The notes under the pieces: model-generated
Told to the model about the DNA's origin: nothing
The model's database searches: none
The model's input: only the letters and a program-made list of their open reading frames with translations
Source of the DNA: Candidatus Bathyarchaeota archaeon
Lineage (GTDB): Archaea > Thermoproteota > Bathyarchaeia > Bathyarchaeales > Bathycorpusculaceae
NCBI GenBank assembly: GCA_030607735.1
Contig: JAUWJK010000006.1
Location: 1-35,474, forward strand
Direction: 5' to 3'
Length of the DNA stretch: 35,474 nt
Translations under genes and position numbers: made by a program
Shown here: positions 7,510-15,664 of the stretch, in pieces
Position numbering within the stretch: the first letter of the stretch is position 1
Layout of the letters: the number at the start of each line of letters is the position of its first letter

Positions 7510-7584
7510 GCTCCGGTAGTATAGTCCGGTCAAGTATTCCGGCCTTTCGAGCCGAAGACCCGGGTTCGAATCCCGGCCGGAGCA
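7510..7584 (+). tRNA. tRNA-Glu (anticodon TTC)
   Basis: The acceptor stem GCTCCGG/CCGGAGC (7510-7516 with 7577-7583) and the T arm CCGGG-TTCGAAT-CCCGG are perfect. The anticodon loop CTTTCGA gives UUC, reading glutamate GAA/GAG. The anticodon stem has a C-A opposition at 27-43. The D stem pairs through G-U wobbles. The discriminator is A at 7584 and CCA is not encoded. There is no intron. Confidence 0.95.
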
Positions 7585-7683
7585 TAAAAAATTTATTTCT
7601 GTCAGTATTAGTTTCCAATTAATAAACAGAAAAAGTATAAGAAGGCGTATGTTTTCTCTATTGCAAGCCTGGTGCTATATCAC

Positions 7684-7959
7684 ATGAATGTTCCTAAAGA
7701 AATTACAACTTATTGTCCAAAATGTAAGAATCATCAAGCCCACACAGTTAGTTTATATAAACCCGGAAAACGAAGAGCTTTAGCAATAGGAGAACGTCGA
7801 CATGAACGTGCCAAAAAGGGTTATGGTGGACAAAAGTATCCTCTTCAAAAAAAGTTTGCTAAAACAACTAAAAAACAGGTTTTAAAACTTAAATGCAAAG
7901 TTTGTAGCTACATACTACAGAAAGACGGTGTACGTTTAACAAAAGTAAACATAGGATAA
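7684..7959 (+). CDS. rpl44e: 50S ribosomal protein L44e
   Basis: This basic zinc-binding protein of the large subunit lies near the E site. The 91-residue product has two CxxC pairs (YCPKC near 10-14 and KCKVC near 71-75) and the family phrase GYGGQKYP in a lysine/arginine-rich middle. The open frame reaches 4 codons further upstream, but the ATG at 7684 is the family start and has GGTG about 10 bases before it. It is first in a plus-strand run with S27e, aIF2-alpha, Nop10 and PAC2, an arrangement conserved in archaea. Confidence 0.95.
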   Translation: MNVPKEITTYCPKCKNHQAHTVSLYKPGKRRALAIGERRHERAKKGYGGQKYPLQKKFAKTTKKQVLKLKCKVCSYILQKDGVRLTKVNIG

Positions 7960-7972
7960 TGAGGTAGTGAAA

Positions 7973-8170
7973 ATGACAGAATGGGATAAACTTATTCCTA
8001 AACCTCGCAGTAAATTCTGGCGAGTAAGATGTTTAAAATGTAATAATGAACAAATAATATTCAGTAATGTAACAAATAAAATTAGTTGTAATGTTTGTGA
8101 TGAACTACTTGCTGAACCTGCAGGTGGAAGAGCTAAAATTAAAGGCGAAATAATAGCTGTTCTAGAATAG
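7973..8170 (+). CDS. rps27e: 30S ribosomal protein S27e
   Basis: This is a small-subunit zinc-ribbon protein of about 65 residues. The four cysteines are in RCLKC and SCNVC, separated by 14 residues, and the C-terminal block AEPAGGRAKIKGEI is typical. Two starts compete: GTG at 7967 touches GAGGT (7961-7965), whereas ATG at 7973 sits at the ideal 7-base spacing, so I chose the ATG. It begins 13 bp after L44e and ends 5 bp before aIF2-alpha. Confidence 0.95.
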   Translation: MTEWDKLIPKPRSKFWRVRCLKCNNEQIIFSNVTNKISCNVCDELLAEPAGGRAKIKGEIIAVLE

Positions 8171-8175
8171 GATGC

Positions 8176-8973
8176 GTGTTAAAATTGTCCGAAAGGAAGT
8201 CGGAGTGGCCAGAACGTGGAGATTTAGTCATAGCCTCCATTGAATCCGTTACAACTTATGGTGCTTATGCTAACCTTGATGAATATAATAAAAAAGGGTT
8301 ACTCCATATTTCTGAAATTTCATCTTCCTGGATAAGGAATATTAGAGATTTTGTCCGCGAAGGACAAAAAATAGTGCTTAAAGTTGTACGTGTAAAACCA
8401 GAAAAAGGTCAAATCGATGTATCCTTAAGACGAGTTACTAGAAGAGAAAGAATTGAAAAAATAAAAGTTTGGAAAAAAGACAGGAAAGCAGAAACATTAC
8501 TTCGTAACGTAGCTGAAAAATCAGGTTTATCAAAAGATGAAGTTTATAATAAAGCTGGAGTTTTCCTAGACGAAGAATATGGACTGTATGATGGTTTTGA
8601 AAAACTGCTAAAAGAGGGTACCAAAGTCTTAACAGATTTAGGTGCTCCTGAAGATTTAGCAAAGATTTTCTTTGAAGTTGCTGAAGAAAGAATCTTGGTA
8701 AAAATGGTCAAGATTAAAGGTACAATCGAAATTCAGTGTATGAAACCCAATGGAGTTAAAATAATTCAAAACTCTTTTTCAGATGCCTATAAAAATGAAA
8801 AAACAAAAGATACAAAAATTCGTTTTTATGTAAAAGCAGCTCCTAAATATAATATTGAAGTATTAGCAGAAAATTATAAACGCGGAGAAGAAGTTTTTCA
8901 GAAGATCTCCGAACACGTTGTAGCAAACATCATTAGCTCTGGCGGTCAAGGATCTTTTAGAAGGGACAAGTAA
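8176..8973 (+). CDS. translation initiation factor aIF2 subunit alpha
   Basis: This subunit of the aIF2 heterotrimer delivers initiator Met-tRNA to the small subunit. The 265-residue protein has the N-terminal S1-like beta barrel (about 11-85: PERGDLVIASIESVTTYGAYANLDEY and GLLHISEIS). A helical middle domain follows from about 90. The C-terminal alpha/beta domain (about 180-260) contacts the gamma subunit. The start is GTG at 8176, with AGGA only 3 bases upstream; an in-frame TTG three codons later is possible. It overlaps the Nop10 ATG by one base. Confidence 0.95.
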   Translation: MLKLSERKSEWPERGDLVIASIESVTTYGAYANLDEYNKKGLLHISEISSSWIRNIRDFVREGQKIVLKVVRVKPEKGQIDVSLRRVTRRERIEKIKVWKKDRKAETLLRNVAEKSGLSKDEVYNKAGVFLDEEYGLYDGFEKLLKEGTKVLTDLGAPEDLAKIFFEVAEERILVKMVKIKGTIEIQCMKPNGVKIIQNSFSDAYKNEKTKDTKIRFYVKAAPKYNIEVLAENYKRGEEVFQKISEHVVANIISSGGQGSFRRDK

Positions 8974-9143
8974 TGGTTTGGCATTTGAGGAAATGTGTAA
9001 AATGTGGAAATTACACGTTGAATCAGAAAATGTGCCCTCTATGCAATCAATCGGTAAGAATACCTCATCCTCCAAAGTTTTCTCCTCACGATAAATACCT
9101 CAAATACAGGATGAATATAAAAGAAGAGCAGATAACAACTTGA
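8973..9143 (+). CDS. nop10: H/ACA RNP protein Nop10 (56 aa)
   Basis: This small gene runs from ATG at 8973-8975, sharing the last A of the aIF2-alpha stop TAA, to TGA at 9141-9143. The 56-residue protein has the Nop10 zinc ribbon (KCVKCG at 7-12 and CPLC at 21-24). The RNA/Cbf5-binding tail RIPHPPKFSPHDKYLKYR (29-46) contains the invariant HPPKFSP. Nop10 is a core subunit of H/ACA pseudouridylation complexes together with Cbf5, Gar1 and L7Ae. The aIF2-alpha/Nop10/PAC2 order is a known archaeal arrangement. Confidence 0.96.
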   Translation: MVWHLRKCVKCGNYTLNQKMCPLCNQSVRIPHPPKFSPHDKYLKYRMNIKEEQITT

Positions 9144-9913
9144 AAGAAACTTACATTAAAGAACTTAAACAAGTTGAACTAAAAGATCCAATATTAATAG
9201 AGGGACTTCCAGGGTTAGGTCTTGTTGGAAAAATTGCGATACGATATCTAATTAAAAAATTGCAGGCTAAAAAACTTGCATTTTTATATTCGCCCCATTT
9301 TCCATATTATGTTCTTGTAAATAAAAAAGGAAATGTCCGTCTTTTACGCGGAACTTTTTATTATTGGAAAAATAAAAATAAGCAAAACGATTTAATTTTG
9401 TTTACGGGTGATAGTCAATCCCAAACCATTGAAGGGCAATATGAAATAGCTAATTGTATGCTTGATTTTTCTCAGAAAAATAAAGTTAAAACAATTGCGA
9501 CAATAGGTGGTTATAGAAAGGAAATAACCGGAAAGCCACATGTGTATGTCGCAGCTACAAGTCAAAAACTGATTGAGCATGCCTTAAATTCAGGAGCTTC
9601 GTTGGGAAAGTCTGGAAGCCCAATTGTGGGTACTGCAGGATTAATTCTTGGTTTAGCTGGTTTTAAAAAAATCGAAGCTATGTGTCTATTAGGAGAAACT
9701 CGAGGTTATATGCCAGATCCTTTGGCTGCTAAAAGTGTACTAGAAGTACTAAAAACAGCTTTTAATTTTGAAATAGATCTTGATGGTTTAGATGAAGAAA
9801 TTACCAATGCAGAAACTATGGTAATGCGGTTGCAGAAAATTGAAGAAAAAAGAGGTTTACAGGCTGAAGAGACACGAAAAGAGGAAAATAAAAAAGTCAC
9901 TTACATATCATAG
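9140..9913 (+). CDS. PAC2 family proteasome assembly chaperone homologue
   Basis: This 257-residue protein belongs to the PAC2/COG2047 family, related to eukaryotic proteasome assembly chaperones. Visible family blocks are IEGLPGLGLVGKIA (about 19-32), LILFTGDSQ (about 86-94), TIATIGGY and GLAGFKKIEAMCLLGET (about 173-189), and a charged helical C-terminus. The start is TTG at 9140, which overlaps the Nop10 stop as TTGA. There is no ATG near the conserved N-terminal region. It is the last gene of the translation cluster. Confidence 0.9.
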   Translation: MKETYIKELKQVELKDPILIEGLPGLGLVGKIAIRYLIKKLQAKKLAFLYSPHFPYYVLVNKKGNVRLLRGTFYYWKNKNKQNDLILFTGDSQSQTIEGQYEIANCMLDFSQKNKVKTIATIGGYRKEITGKPHVYVAATSQKLIEHALNSGASLGKSGSPIVGTAGLILGLAGFKKIEAMCLLGETRGYMPDPLAAKSVLEVLKTAFNFEIDLDGLDEEITNAETMVMRLQKIEEKRGLQAEETRKEENKKVTYIS

Positions 9914-9966
9914 CGGATTGCAGATCGACACAAACAGTATCTTATTTTTGGCATGTTTAAAAAAAA

Positions 9967-12012
9967 TTAGGTTTTCTTTAGATGACCTTCTCGGGGTTCA
10001 TAAATAGTCCCTTCACGTAATAATTGTGAGATCATTCTTTCAATGTCAGTTCGGGGAACACTATGTTTTTCTTCTAACTCAACAATCAGTGCCGATTTTT
10101 CGACTATACCTGTTTCTTTTTCCATACCCATTAAAACAGAAATAATCACATGAAGTTTATCTCTAACACTCTTGGGTTTTCCAGTCATTATCATATCTAT
10201 ATCAACTTTAGATGAAGAAACATCAATTCCCACTTCACTTAATGACCTTTGCATAATAGCTACAGCTGCCTCTGCGTCCTCTGCCGTAACTTTGTTTCTC
10301 AGAGCTACTCTAGCTCTAGCTTCAGAAATACGAATAAGTGATTCAAGCTGACGAGCAGTTATTGCTATAGGTGATCCTTCACCTTCACTTGCTGAACGCA
10401 TTGCCATATAAAAATCACTAAGAACTTTCAAAGCTCCAGTACTAAGTTCTGGTTTTATTGTTTTTGCATAACTAACATATTTTCGAAGTAAATCAGTATC
10501 TATTTGTGCTGCTATAGGTTGTGAGCCTCTTCTGTGGAGTTCCAAAATGTGTTTTGTGAGTTTTCTGTCAGCTTCTTTGTCAGGAACATCTCTTAAAATG
10601 AAGATCAAATCAAATCGAGAAAGAATCGTTACAGGAAGAGAGATATTCTCAGCTACAGTTCTATGAGGTTCGTATCTGCCTAAAGAGGGATTAGCTGCTG
10701 CAAGTATAGCTGTTCTCGCATTCAAGGTAGCAACAATACCACCTTTTGCAACAGAAACAGTATGTTGTTCCATAGCCTCATGTATTGCAACCCGATCCTC
10801 TGGCCTCATTTTGTCCATTTCGTCAATGCAACATATTCCCTTATCAGCAAGAACCAGTGCACCTGCCTCGAGAGTCATACTACCGCCCTTTTCTCGAACT
10901 ACTGCAGCAGTTAAACCAGCTGCTGTGGTTCCTCGCCCTGAAGTGTATAAACCACGGGGTGCAATTTGAGCTATGTACTGTAAAAGCTGTGATTTAGCAG
11001 TTCCAGGATCACCTATTAAAAGAGCATTCATTTCGCCCCTTATTGTAATATCTGGAAGAGATTTTGAAACTCCTCCGAAAAGAAGATACATAATAGCTTC
11101 TTTGATTCGCTCATAACCATATATTGAAGGAGCTATAGATTTAATTATCTTTAAATGTACTTTCGAATCTTTAGCTATTTCAAGAATTTTTTCTTCCTCC
11201 TCCAGAGAGGCAGGAGTTGCTTCAGGTTCTTTACCTAAGATTTCTATTGAGATTGCGTCTAAATGTAAAGTGAAAGTACGAAGCTTTCCTATTCCGGGTC
11301 TAGTTGGGGCAAATGCACGAACTATTCCTACAAGGGAAACGTGATCCCCAGGTCTAGCAACATCTACTATTTCACTTCCAACTAATTTTACGTTTAGGGC
11401 TCTAGGAAGTTGACCTGGCGGCAAATCTTCGGGTCTTTCTTGGAGTCGAAGATCTTGTGAATCTATAAAAGATGATTCATCTTGAATGAACTCAAAAGGA
11501 CCTTTTTGCCCACAAGATTGATCTTCACACTCAAAAGGAGCTCTCAAAAAAGGACCTGATTGTTCTACATTGGTTACTGTACCACAGCGTTTACATTTAA
11601 AAGACGCCGTCATAACCATCGGTCGAACAGGTGTAGCACGAACAACTATACCTTCAACCAAAACTAGTTTACCAAGTTGCCTTGAACCAAGCTTTCTTAG
11701 TTGTTCTCGTCCTAAGAGCTGAATTATTCGTACTGTAATCTTTTCTAATTTCTGAGAATATTCTAAATCTTCAATCTCAAGCTGCGTATAAGCTGCATTA
11801 CTTGCATATTGTAGAAAATCATCAGGTTTGTCCATTAAACTTTCAGCAAGAAGTTGATCAAAAGCAAACAAATCCTCAAAAAAGACAGTTATTGATTCTT
11901 GACCAGCTATTGCCATTTGTGATATTTTATCGCGATATTTCTCTTTCTTGAAAAATTCAAGAAATCTTTCTTGAGGGTCAACTGTTTCCAACTTATGCCC
12001 CCATTCGATCAA
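9967..12012 (-). CDS. mcm: replicative helicase MCM
   Basis: This is the hexameric ATP-dependent DNA helicase of the archaeal replisome, 681 residues. The N-terminal domain has a zinc site (C140, C143, C162, C167). The AAA+ core has Walker A GDPGTAKSQ at 334-342, Walker B CCIDEMDK at 394-401 and arginine finger SRFD at 465-468. The C-terminal winged helix lies at about 610-681. Nothing is missing. It starts with TTG at 12010-12012, overlapping the TGA of GINS23 as TTGA, with GGAG 5-6 bases before it, so the two are translationally coupled. MCM beside GINS23 is a known archaeal arrangement and the products bind each other in the CMG-type helicase. Confidence 0.97.
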   Translation of the reverse strand: MIEWGHKLETVDPQERFLEFFKKEKYRDKISQMAIAGQESITVFFEDLFAFDQLLAESLMDKPDDFLQYASNAAYTQLEIEDLEYSQKLEKITVRIIQLLGREQLRKLGSRQLGKLVLVEGIVVRATPVRPMVMTASFKCKRCGTVTNVEQSGPFLRAPFECEDQSCGQKGPFEFIQDESSFIDSQDLRLQERPEDLPPGQLPRALNVKLVGSEIVDVARPGDHVSLVGIVRAFAPTRPGIGKLRTFTLHLDAISIEILGKEPEATPASLEEEEKILEIAKDSKVHLKIIKSIAPSIYGYERIKEAIMYLLFGGVSKSLPDITIRGEMNALLIGDPGTAKSQLLQYIAQIAPRGLYTSGRGTTAAGLTAAVVREKGGSMTLEAGALVLADKGICCIDEMDKMRPEDRVAIHEAMEQHTVSVAKGGIVATLNARTAILAAANPSLGRYEPHRTVAENISLPVTILSRFDLIFILRDVPDKEADRKLTKHILELHRRGSQPIAAQIDTDLLRKYVSYAKTIKPELSTGALKVLSDFYMAMRSASEGEGSPIAITARQLESLIRISEARARVALRNKVTAEDAEAAVAIMQRSLSEVGIDVSSSKVDIDMIMTGKPKSVRDKLHVIISVLMGMEKETGIVEKSALIVELEEKHSVPRTDIERMISQLLREGTIYEPREGHLKKT

Positions 12013-12560
12013 TTAACTCCATCGAGATTCAGAATTTGGTCCTTCCAGTTATTGATGATATGACCAAGTTCTTGGTAAAATAACCGTTCTTCATTTGTAA
12101 ATTTTTTTAGAATAAAATCAGTTTGATTTGGGCCTGAAGATAAACTTATTATTTTTTTCAGTCTGGAATTCACTATATCCCAAGCTAGATGTTTTGATTT
12201 TTCATATTCTCTAACTTTTTCGGGATGAATAGCTAGTTCATCTTTTGATTTAGCTAGATATCGACGGAGTTTTGGATAGAATTCTTCTGGGAGTTTTGAT
12301 ATTTGTCCAGCTATTTGAACTCGTTCTTTCCATTGTATTTTATAGAGTTTAGTTGAATCCAGATCTTCGTTACTAAAATGCACAATATTCGAGTTAATTA
12401 GTTCTTGTGCAACCCAATAATAAACTTCGTACTCATTGCCTTCTTTGAAGGGACCAACAGAAAGCCCAGCAAGGTTAATTTTTGGATAATCTGAGTCTGC
12501 AATTACTTTTACAAAAATATTTTCGTAGCAAAAATCCAATTTTTTGATCTTTTTTGTCAT
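12009..12560 (-). CDS. GINS complex subunit, Psf2/Psf3 type (GINS23)
   Basis: GINS joins MCM and the Cdc45/RecJ-like factor in the replicative helicase. The 183-residue protein has the small beta domain first (about 8-60, including LAGLSVGPFKEGNEYEVYYW with the family GPF phrase). The helical A domain follows (LPEEFYPKLRRYL near 90-102, then long helices). This B-then-A order is the GINS23 type. It is immediately upstream of MCM with a 4-base overlap. The start at 12560 has a purine-rich GGAGTGGAGGGGG upstream. Confidence 0.85.
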   Translation of the reverse strand: MTKKIKKLDFCYENIFVKVIADSDYPKINLAGLSVGPFKEGNEYEVYYWVAQELINSNIVHFSNEDLDSTKLYKIQWKERVQIAGQISKLPEEFYPKLRRYLAKSKDELAIHPEKVREYEKSKHLAWDIVNSRLKKIISLSSGPNQTDFILKKFTNEERLFYQELGHIINNWKDQILNLDGVN

Positions 12561-12702
12561 TTAGTAGTCCCCCTCCACTCCTTTAATATAATCCAAATTG
12601 TGTAAACAGCATATAAGAAGCGTAGTTTAAAGATTTAGATATAAAACTCAAGATATTTTGGGAGATTCAAATAACAATCAAATATTGCTATAACTCTCTT
12701 TT

Positions 12703-13950
12703 TTAAGGCCAAAGACCTCTAGTATTAATTGCATTAGCAACTCTACCTACTCCTAGCATCAATGCAGAGGTTCTCATATCACTTTTTTCTTTTTTGGATA
12801 GCCTTTCCACTTCATGAAATGTTTCAATTATTTTAGTTTCTAATTTACTATTAACTTCATCAAGTTTCCAATGTGTTCTTGTAAGATTTTGAACCCATTC
12901 AAAATAACTTACAGTTACTCCTCCTGAATTAGCTAAAATATCAGGAATCAGATAAACTCCTTTTTCAAAAAGAATTTTATCAGCTTTAGGAGTTGTAGGA
13001 CCATTTGCTCCTTCAGAAACTATTTTAGCTCTAATTGTATCAGCATTCTTTTCTGTAATTTGATTTTCCATAGCTGCAGGAATAAGAATATCGCAATTTG
13101 AAGCTAACAAATCTTCATTGGTTATGTTAGTACAATTATCAAAGTTTAGCACAGAACCTGTTTGCACTTTATGTAAATGTAATTGTTCAGGATTTATTCC
13201 ATTGGGACAAAAGATCCCCCCTGAAGAATCACTGATAGCGACAATTTTGCAGCCAATTTGATGCATAACAGTAGCAGCATTATATCCAACAGTTCCAAAT
13301 CCTTGAATAGCGATTGTAGCATTCTTAAGTTTTAATTTCAGTATTTTAGCTGCTTCTTTAGTGCAAAAAGCCACACTATTTGCAGTTGCACATTTTCTAC
13401 CTTCGGAGCCACCTATTTCTATTGGTTTACCAGTGACACTTTCTGGAACACTATACCCTTTTAGCTGACTGTAAGTATCCATTATCCAAGCCATAGTTTG
13501 TTCATTAGTATACAAATCAGGTGCAGGAATATCTCTGTGGGGCCCCAAATAATCGACAATTAGACTAGTGTATCTTCTAGTTAACCGTTCTAATTCATTT
13601 GTTGACATTTTTTTGGGGTTGCAACATATCCCACCCTTTGCACCACCATATGGCAGATTAACAATTGCACATTTCCAGGTCATCCACATTGCCAACGCGG
13701 TCACTTCATCCAAAGATACGTTTGGATGGAATCTAATACCACCTTTAAAGGGACCTTTTACATCCCAATGTTGGACTCGAATTCCTTGAAAAACACCAAT
13801 AGTTTTATTGTCATTTTTTATTGTAACTGATACTAAAATTGACCTTTTAGGTTCTTTTAGTATTTCGTATATCCCTTTGTCTAGACCCAGTTTTTCAGAC
13901 GCTAATTTTAATTGATCTAAAGCGTTAGTTAAAACTTTATGACCTGCCAT
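12703..13950 (-). CDS. gdhA: glutamate dehydrogenase (Glu/Leu/Phe/Val family)
   Basis: The enzyme interconverts glutamate and 2-oxoglutarate plus ammonia with NAD(P)+. The 415-residue protein has the active-site motif PYGGAKGG with catalytic Lys105, upstream substrate contacts GPFKGGIRFHP (66-76), and the dinucleotide motif GFGTVG followed by VAISDSSGG. The C-terminal domain contains the expected NSGGVTVSYFEW. Length is standard. The coenzyme cannot be decided from sequence; the Asp after the second strand is compatible with NAD. It is monocistronic and diverges from the archaeosortase-like gene across 166 bp. Confidence 0.95.
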   Translation of the reverse strand: MAGHKVLTNALDQLKLASEKLGLDKGIYEILKEPKRSILVSVTIKNDNKTIGVFQGIRVQHWDVKGPFKGGIRFHPNVSLDEVTALAMWMTWKCAIVNLPYGGAKGGICCNPKKMSTNELERLTRRYTSLIVDYLGPHRDIPAPDLYTNEQTMAWIMDTYSQLKGYSVPESVTGKPIEIGGSEGRKCATANSVAFCTKEAAKILKLKLKNATIAIQGFGTVGYNAATVMHQIGCKIVAISDSSGGIFCPNGINPEQLHLHKVQTGSVLNFDNCTNITNEDLLASNCDILIPAAMENQITEKNADTIRAKIVSEGANGPTTPKADKILFEKGVYLIPDILANSGGVTVSYFEWVQNLTRTHWKLDEVNSKLETKIIETFHEVERLSKKEKSDMRTSALMLGVGRVANAINTRGLWP

Positions 13951-14116
13951 AAAATATCCAACAATATGCTAAGTGATAAACTTATATTATTAAGAATTCC
14001 TGCTTTTACTCGAAATGTTTCCAGATTTTATTTAACCAAAAGAAAATAATAAACAGTACTTTTTAAAATGAATGATTACCAGTATATGCATATTAATCTA
14101 ATTTTGGTAAGCATTA

Positions 14117-15103
14117 ATGCTAAAAAGAATCAAAGAAATTAAAAAGTTTAAAAAAAGTCTAATAAAAATAGGGCCTTTGATTAGTTTTGGCATTACATGC
14201 TTATGGTTGTATCTATTGGATCCTTTGTCATTTGAAATAATGTGGAAAGGGAGAACATTCCAACTATTTTTTATTTGGCTAATAACAATAGAATTGATAC
14301 TTAACTGGGAATCTATTCAAATTAAGAAAATGACATTTTTTTCGATCAAATCTTTGGGATACATCACTTTATTGACCCTTCCAATTGTTTACGTGGTAGT
14401 TTCGAATTATCTAGGATTAAATGAAATAATCGTTAATCTATCTCAACAAATGGATATTCAATGGTGGGATTCAATGGCACTTTCAATGGAGTATCTTGTG
14501 TTCACATTACTCTTTTGTTTGATATTATTTTTTTCATTTGGAAAAGATGGATTAAAAGAATTTTCAGTTCCACTCTTTTTTCTAGCTGTTGTTGGCACAT
14601 TATATACAATTGACAATATTTTTCCATATGGAGAATTCACACCATTTCAATTAATGGTACCTACAACTGCAATGCTAGCGGCAATTATTTTGGGTTTTTT
14701 GGGTTATGATACGGCATTAATTACAATAGGGAACATGTCACGATTAACAGCTACAGATCCAAGCATAGCAATGAGAAGTGCAACATTTGACATAGCTTGG
14801 CCTTGCGCAGGAATTGAAAGCCTACTTATTTATACTGTAATTATCTTACTTTTCCTTAAAAGAACTCAAATTTCTCAGAAAGGAAAAATAACTTATTTTT
14901 TAATAGGAGCTTTGATAACTTATTTTATAAATGTTTTACGAATTGTAACAATATTTTTAATAGGAATAAATCAAGGGAATTTCCAAGTTTTTCACTTCTA
15001 TTATGGCCCGCTCTATTCCATTTTATGGATTATTATTTATCCGCTAATAATCCTCGCTACTCAAAAATTTAGGAAAAAACTCAAAACCGATACAGTTATT
15101 TAA
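14117..15103 (+). CDS. archaeosortase/exosortase family transpeptidase-like protein
   Basis: This 328-residue multi-pass membrane protein has about eight hydrophobic segments. The proposed catalytic residues of the exosortase/archaeosortase family are all present: Cys230 in WPCAGIESL, Arg275 in INVLRIVTIF and His293 in VFHFYYGPLYS. Members recognise a C-terminal signal (short motif, transmembrane helix, basic cluster) and are thought to cleave it and attach the protein to a lipid or cell-surface anchor. No protein in this window carries such a signal, so the gene acts on substrates encoded elsewhere. It stands alone on the plus strand between gdhA and GINS51, ending 9 bp before the convergent GINS51 stop. 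Subfamily not assigned. Confidence 0.88.
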   Translation: MLKRIKEIKKFKKSLIKIGPLISFGITCLWLYLLDPLSFEIMWKGRTFQLFFIWLITIELILNWESIQIKKMTFFSIKSLGYITLLTLPIVYVVVSNYLGLNEIIVNLSQQMDIQWWDSMALSMEYLVFTLLFCLILFFSFGKDGLKEFSVPLFFLAVVGTLYTIDNIFPYGEFTPFQLMVPTTAMLAAIILGFLGYDTALITIGNMSRLTATDPSIAMRSATFDIAWPCAGIESLLIYTVIILLFLKRTQISQKGKITYFLIGALITYFINVLRIVTIFLIGINQGNFQVFHFYYGPLYSILWIIIYPLIILATQKFRKKLKTDTVI

Positions 15104-15112
15104 GATTTTTAA

Positions 15113-15664
15113 TTAAATAATTAGTTCAACTACTTTTCCTAATCCCTGTTTTTCTAACAGTTCAGCATTTTCTAAGGGTAAAGAGACTATATCTTCCAAT
15201 AGAAAAGGGCCATAAGATTTCATATCTGCCCCCATCAAAGCAGGAACATCTTTTAAAACTCTTAGAATTACCCGTTTTTGCGGTTTTGAATTATCTATTT
15301 TTAAGATAGAACCATCTAATAGATTCTTTTTAAAAAGTTGATATTCTTTAACAAAGGATAAGAAAGGTGAAAAAATCTTCCTTTCCTCAAAAGATAACGC
15401 ACCCACAGGTAATTTCTTTTCATTATCAATATTATTAATAAGTTTGTTATATCGAGTGAATAATAACTCTTGAACCATACAATTTACATGCGTAAGTTCA
15501 TGCGCAAGAAGAACAGAGTTTACTGTTTTTTTATTATCTTGAGTATTTTTATCTCTGAGACAGGTTATATAGTCAGATAACCTGGAGTAAAAATCTAACG
15601 ACAAGTTTCCGATTTCCACATTATCAATTTCAAATTGCCAGGCATTATAAAGTTCGTTATACAT
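15113..15664 (-). CDS. GINS complex subunit, Sld5/Psf1 type (GINS51)
   Basis: This is a 183-residue GINS subunit with the helical A domain first (SLDFYSRLSDYI near 22-33; ELTHVNCMVQELLFTRYNKLI near 56-76). The C-terminal beta domain B follows (ILRVLKDVPALMGADMKSYGPF near 133-154, then EDIVSLPLENAELL). A-then-B order is the GINS51 type, complementing the GINS23 at 12009. The start overlaps the end of priS by 8 bp, so both are probably made from one mRNA. GINS51 next to the primase small subunit is a recurrent archaeal pairing. Confidence 0.87.
   Translation of the reverse strand: MYNELYNAWQFEIDNVEIGNLSLDFYSRLSDYITCLRDKNTQDNKKTVNSVLLAHELTHVNCMVQELLFTRYNKLINNIDNEKKLPVGALSFEERKIFSPFLSFVKEYQLFKKNLLDGSILKIDNSKPQKRVILRVLKDVPALMGADMKSYGPFLLEDIVSLPLENAELLEKQGLGKVVELII

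Noticed and set aside
7385-7618. 77-residue minus-strand frame across tRNA-Glu
   Set aside because: It is the familiar antisense-of-tRNA artefact (RPGFEPGSS) and covers the 3' end of the HD gene.
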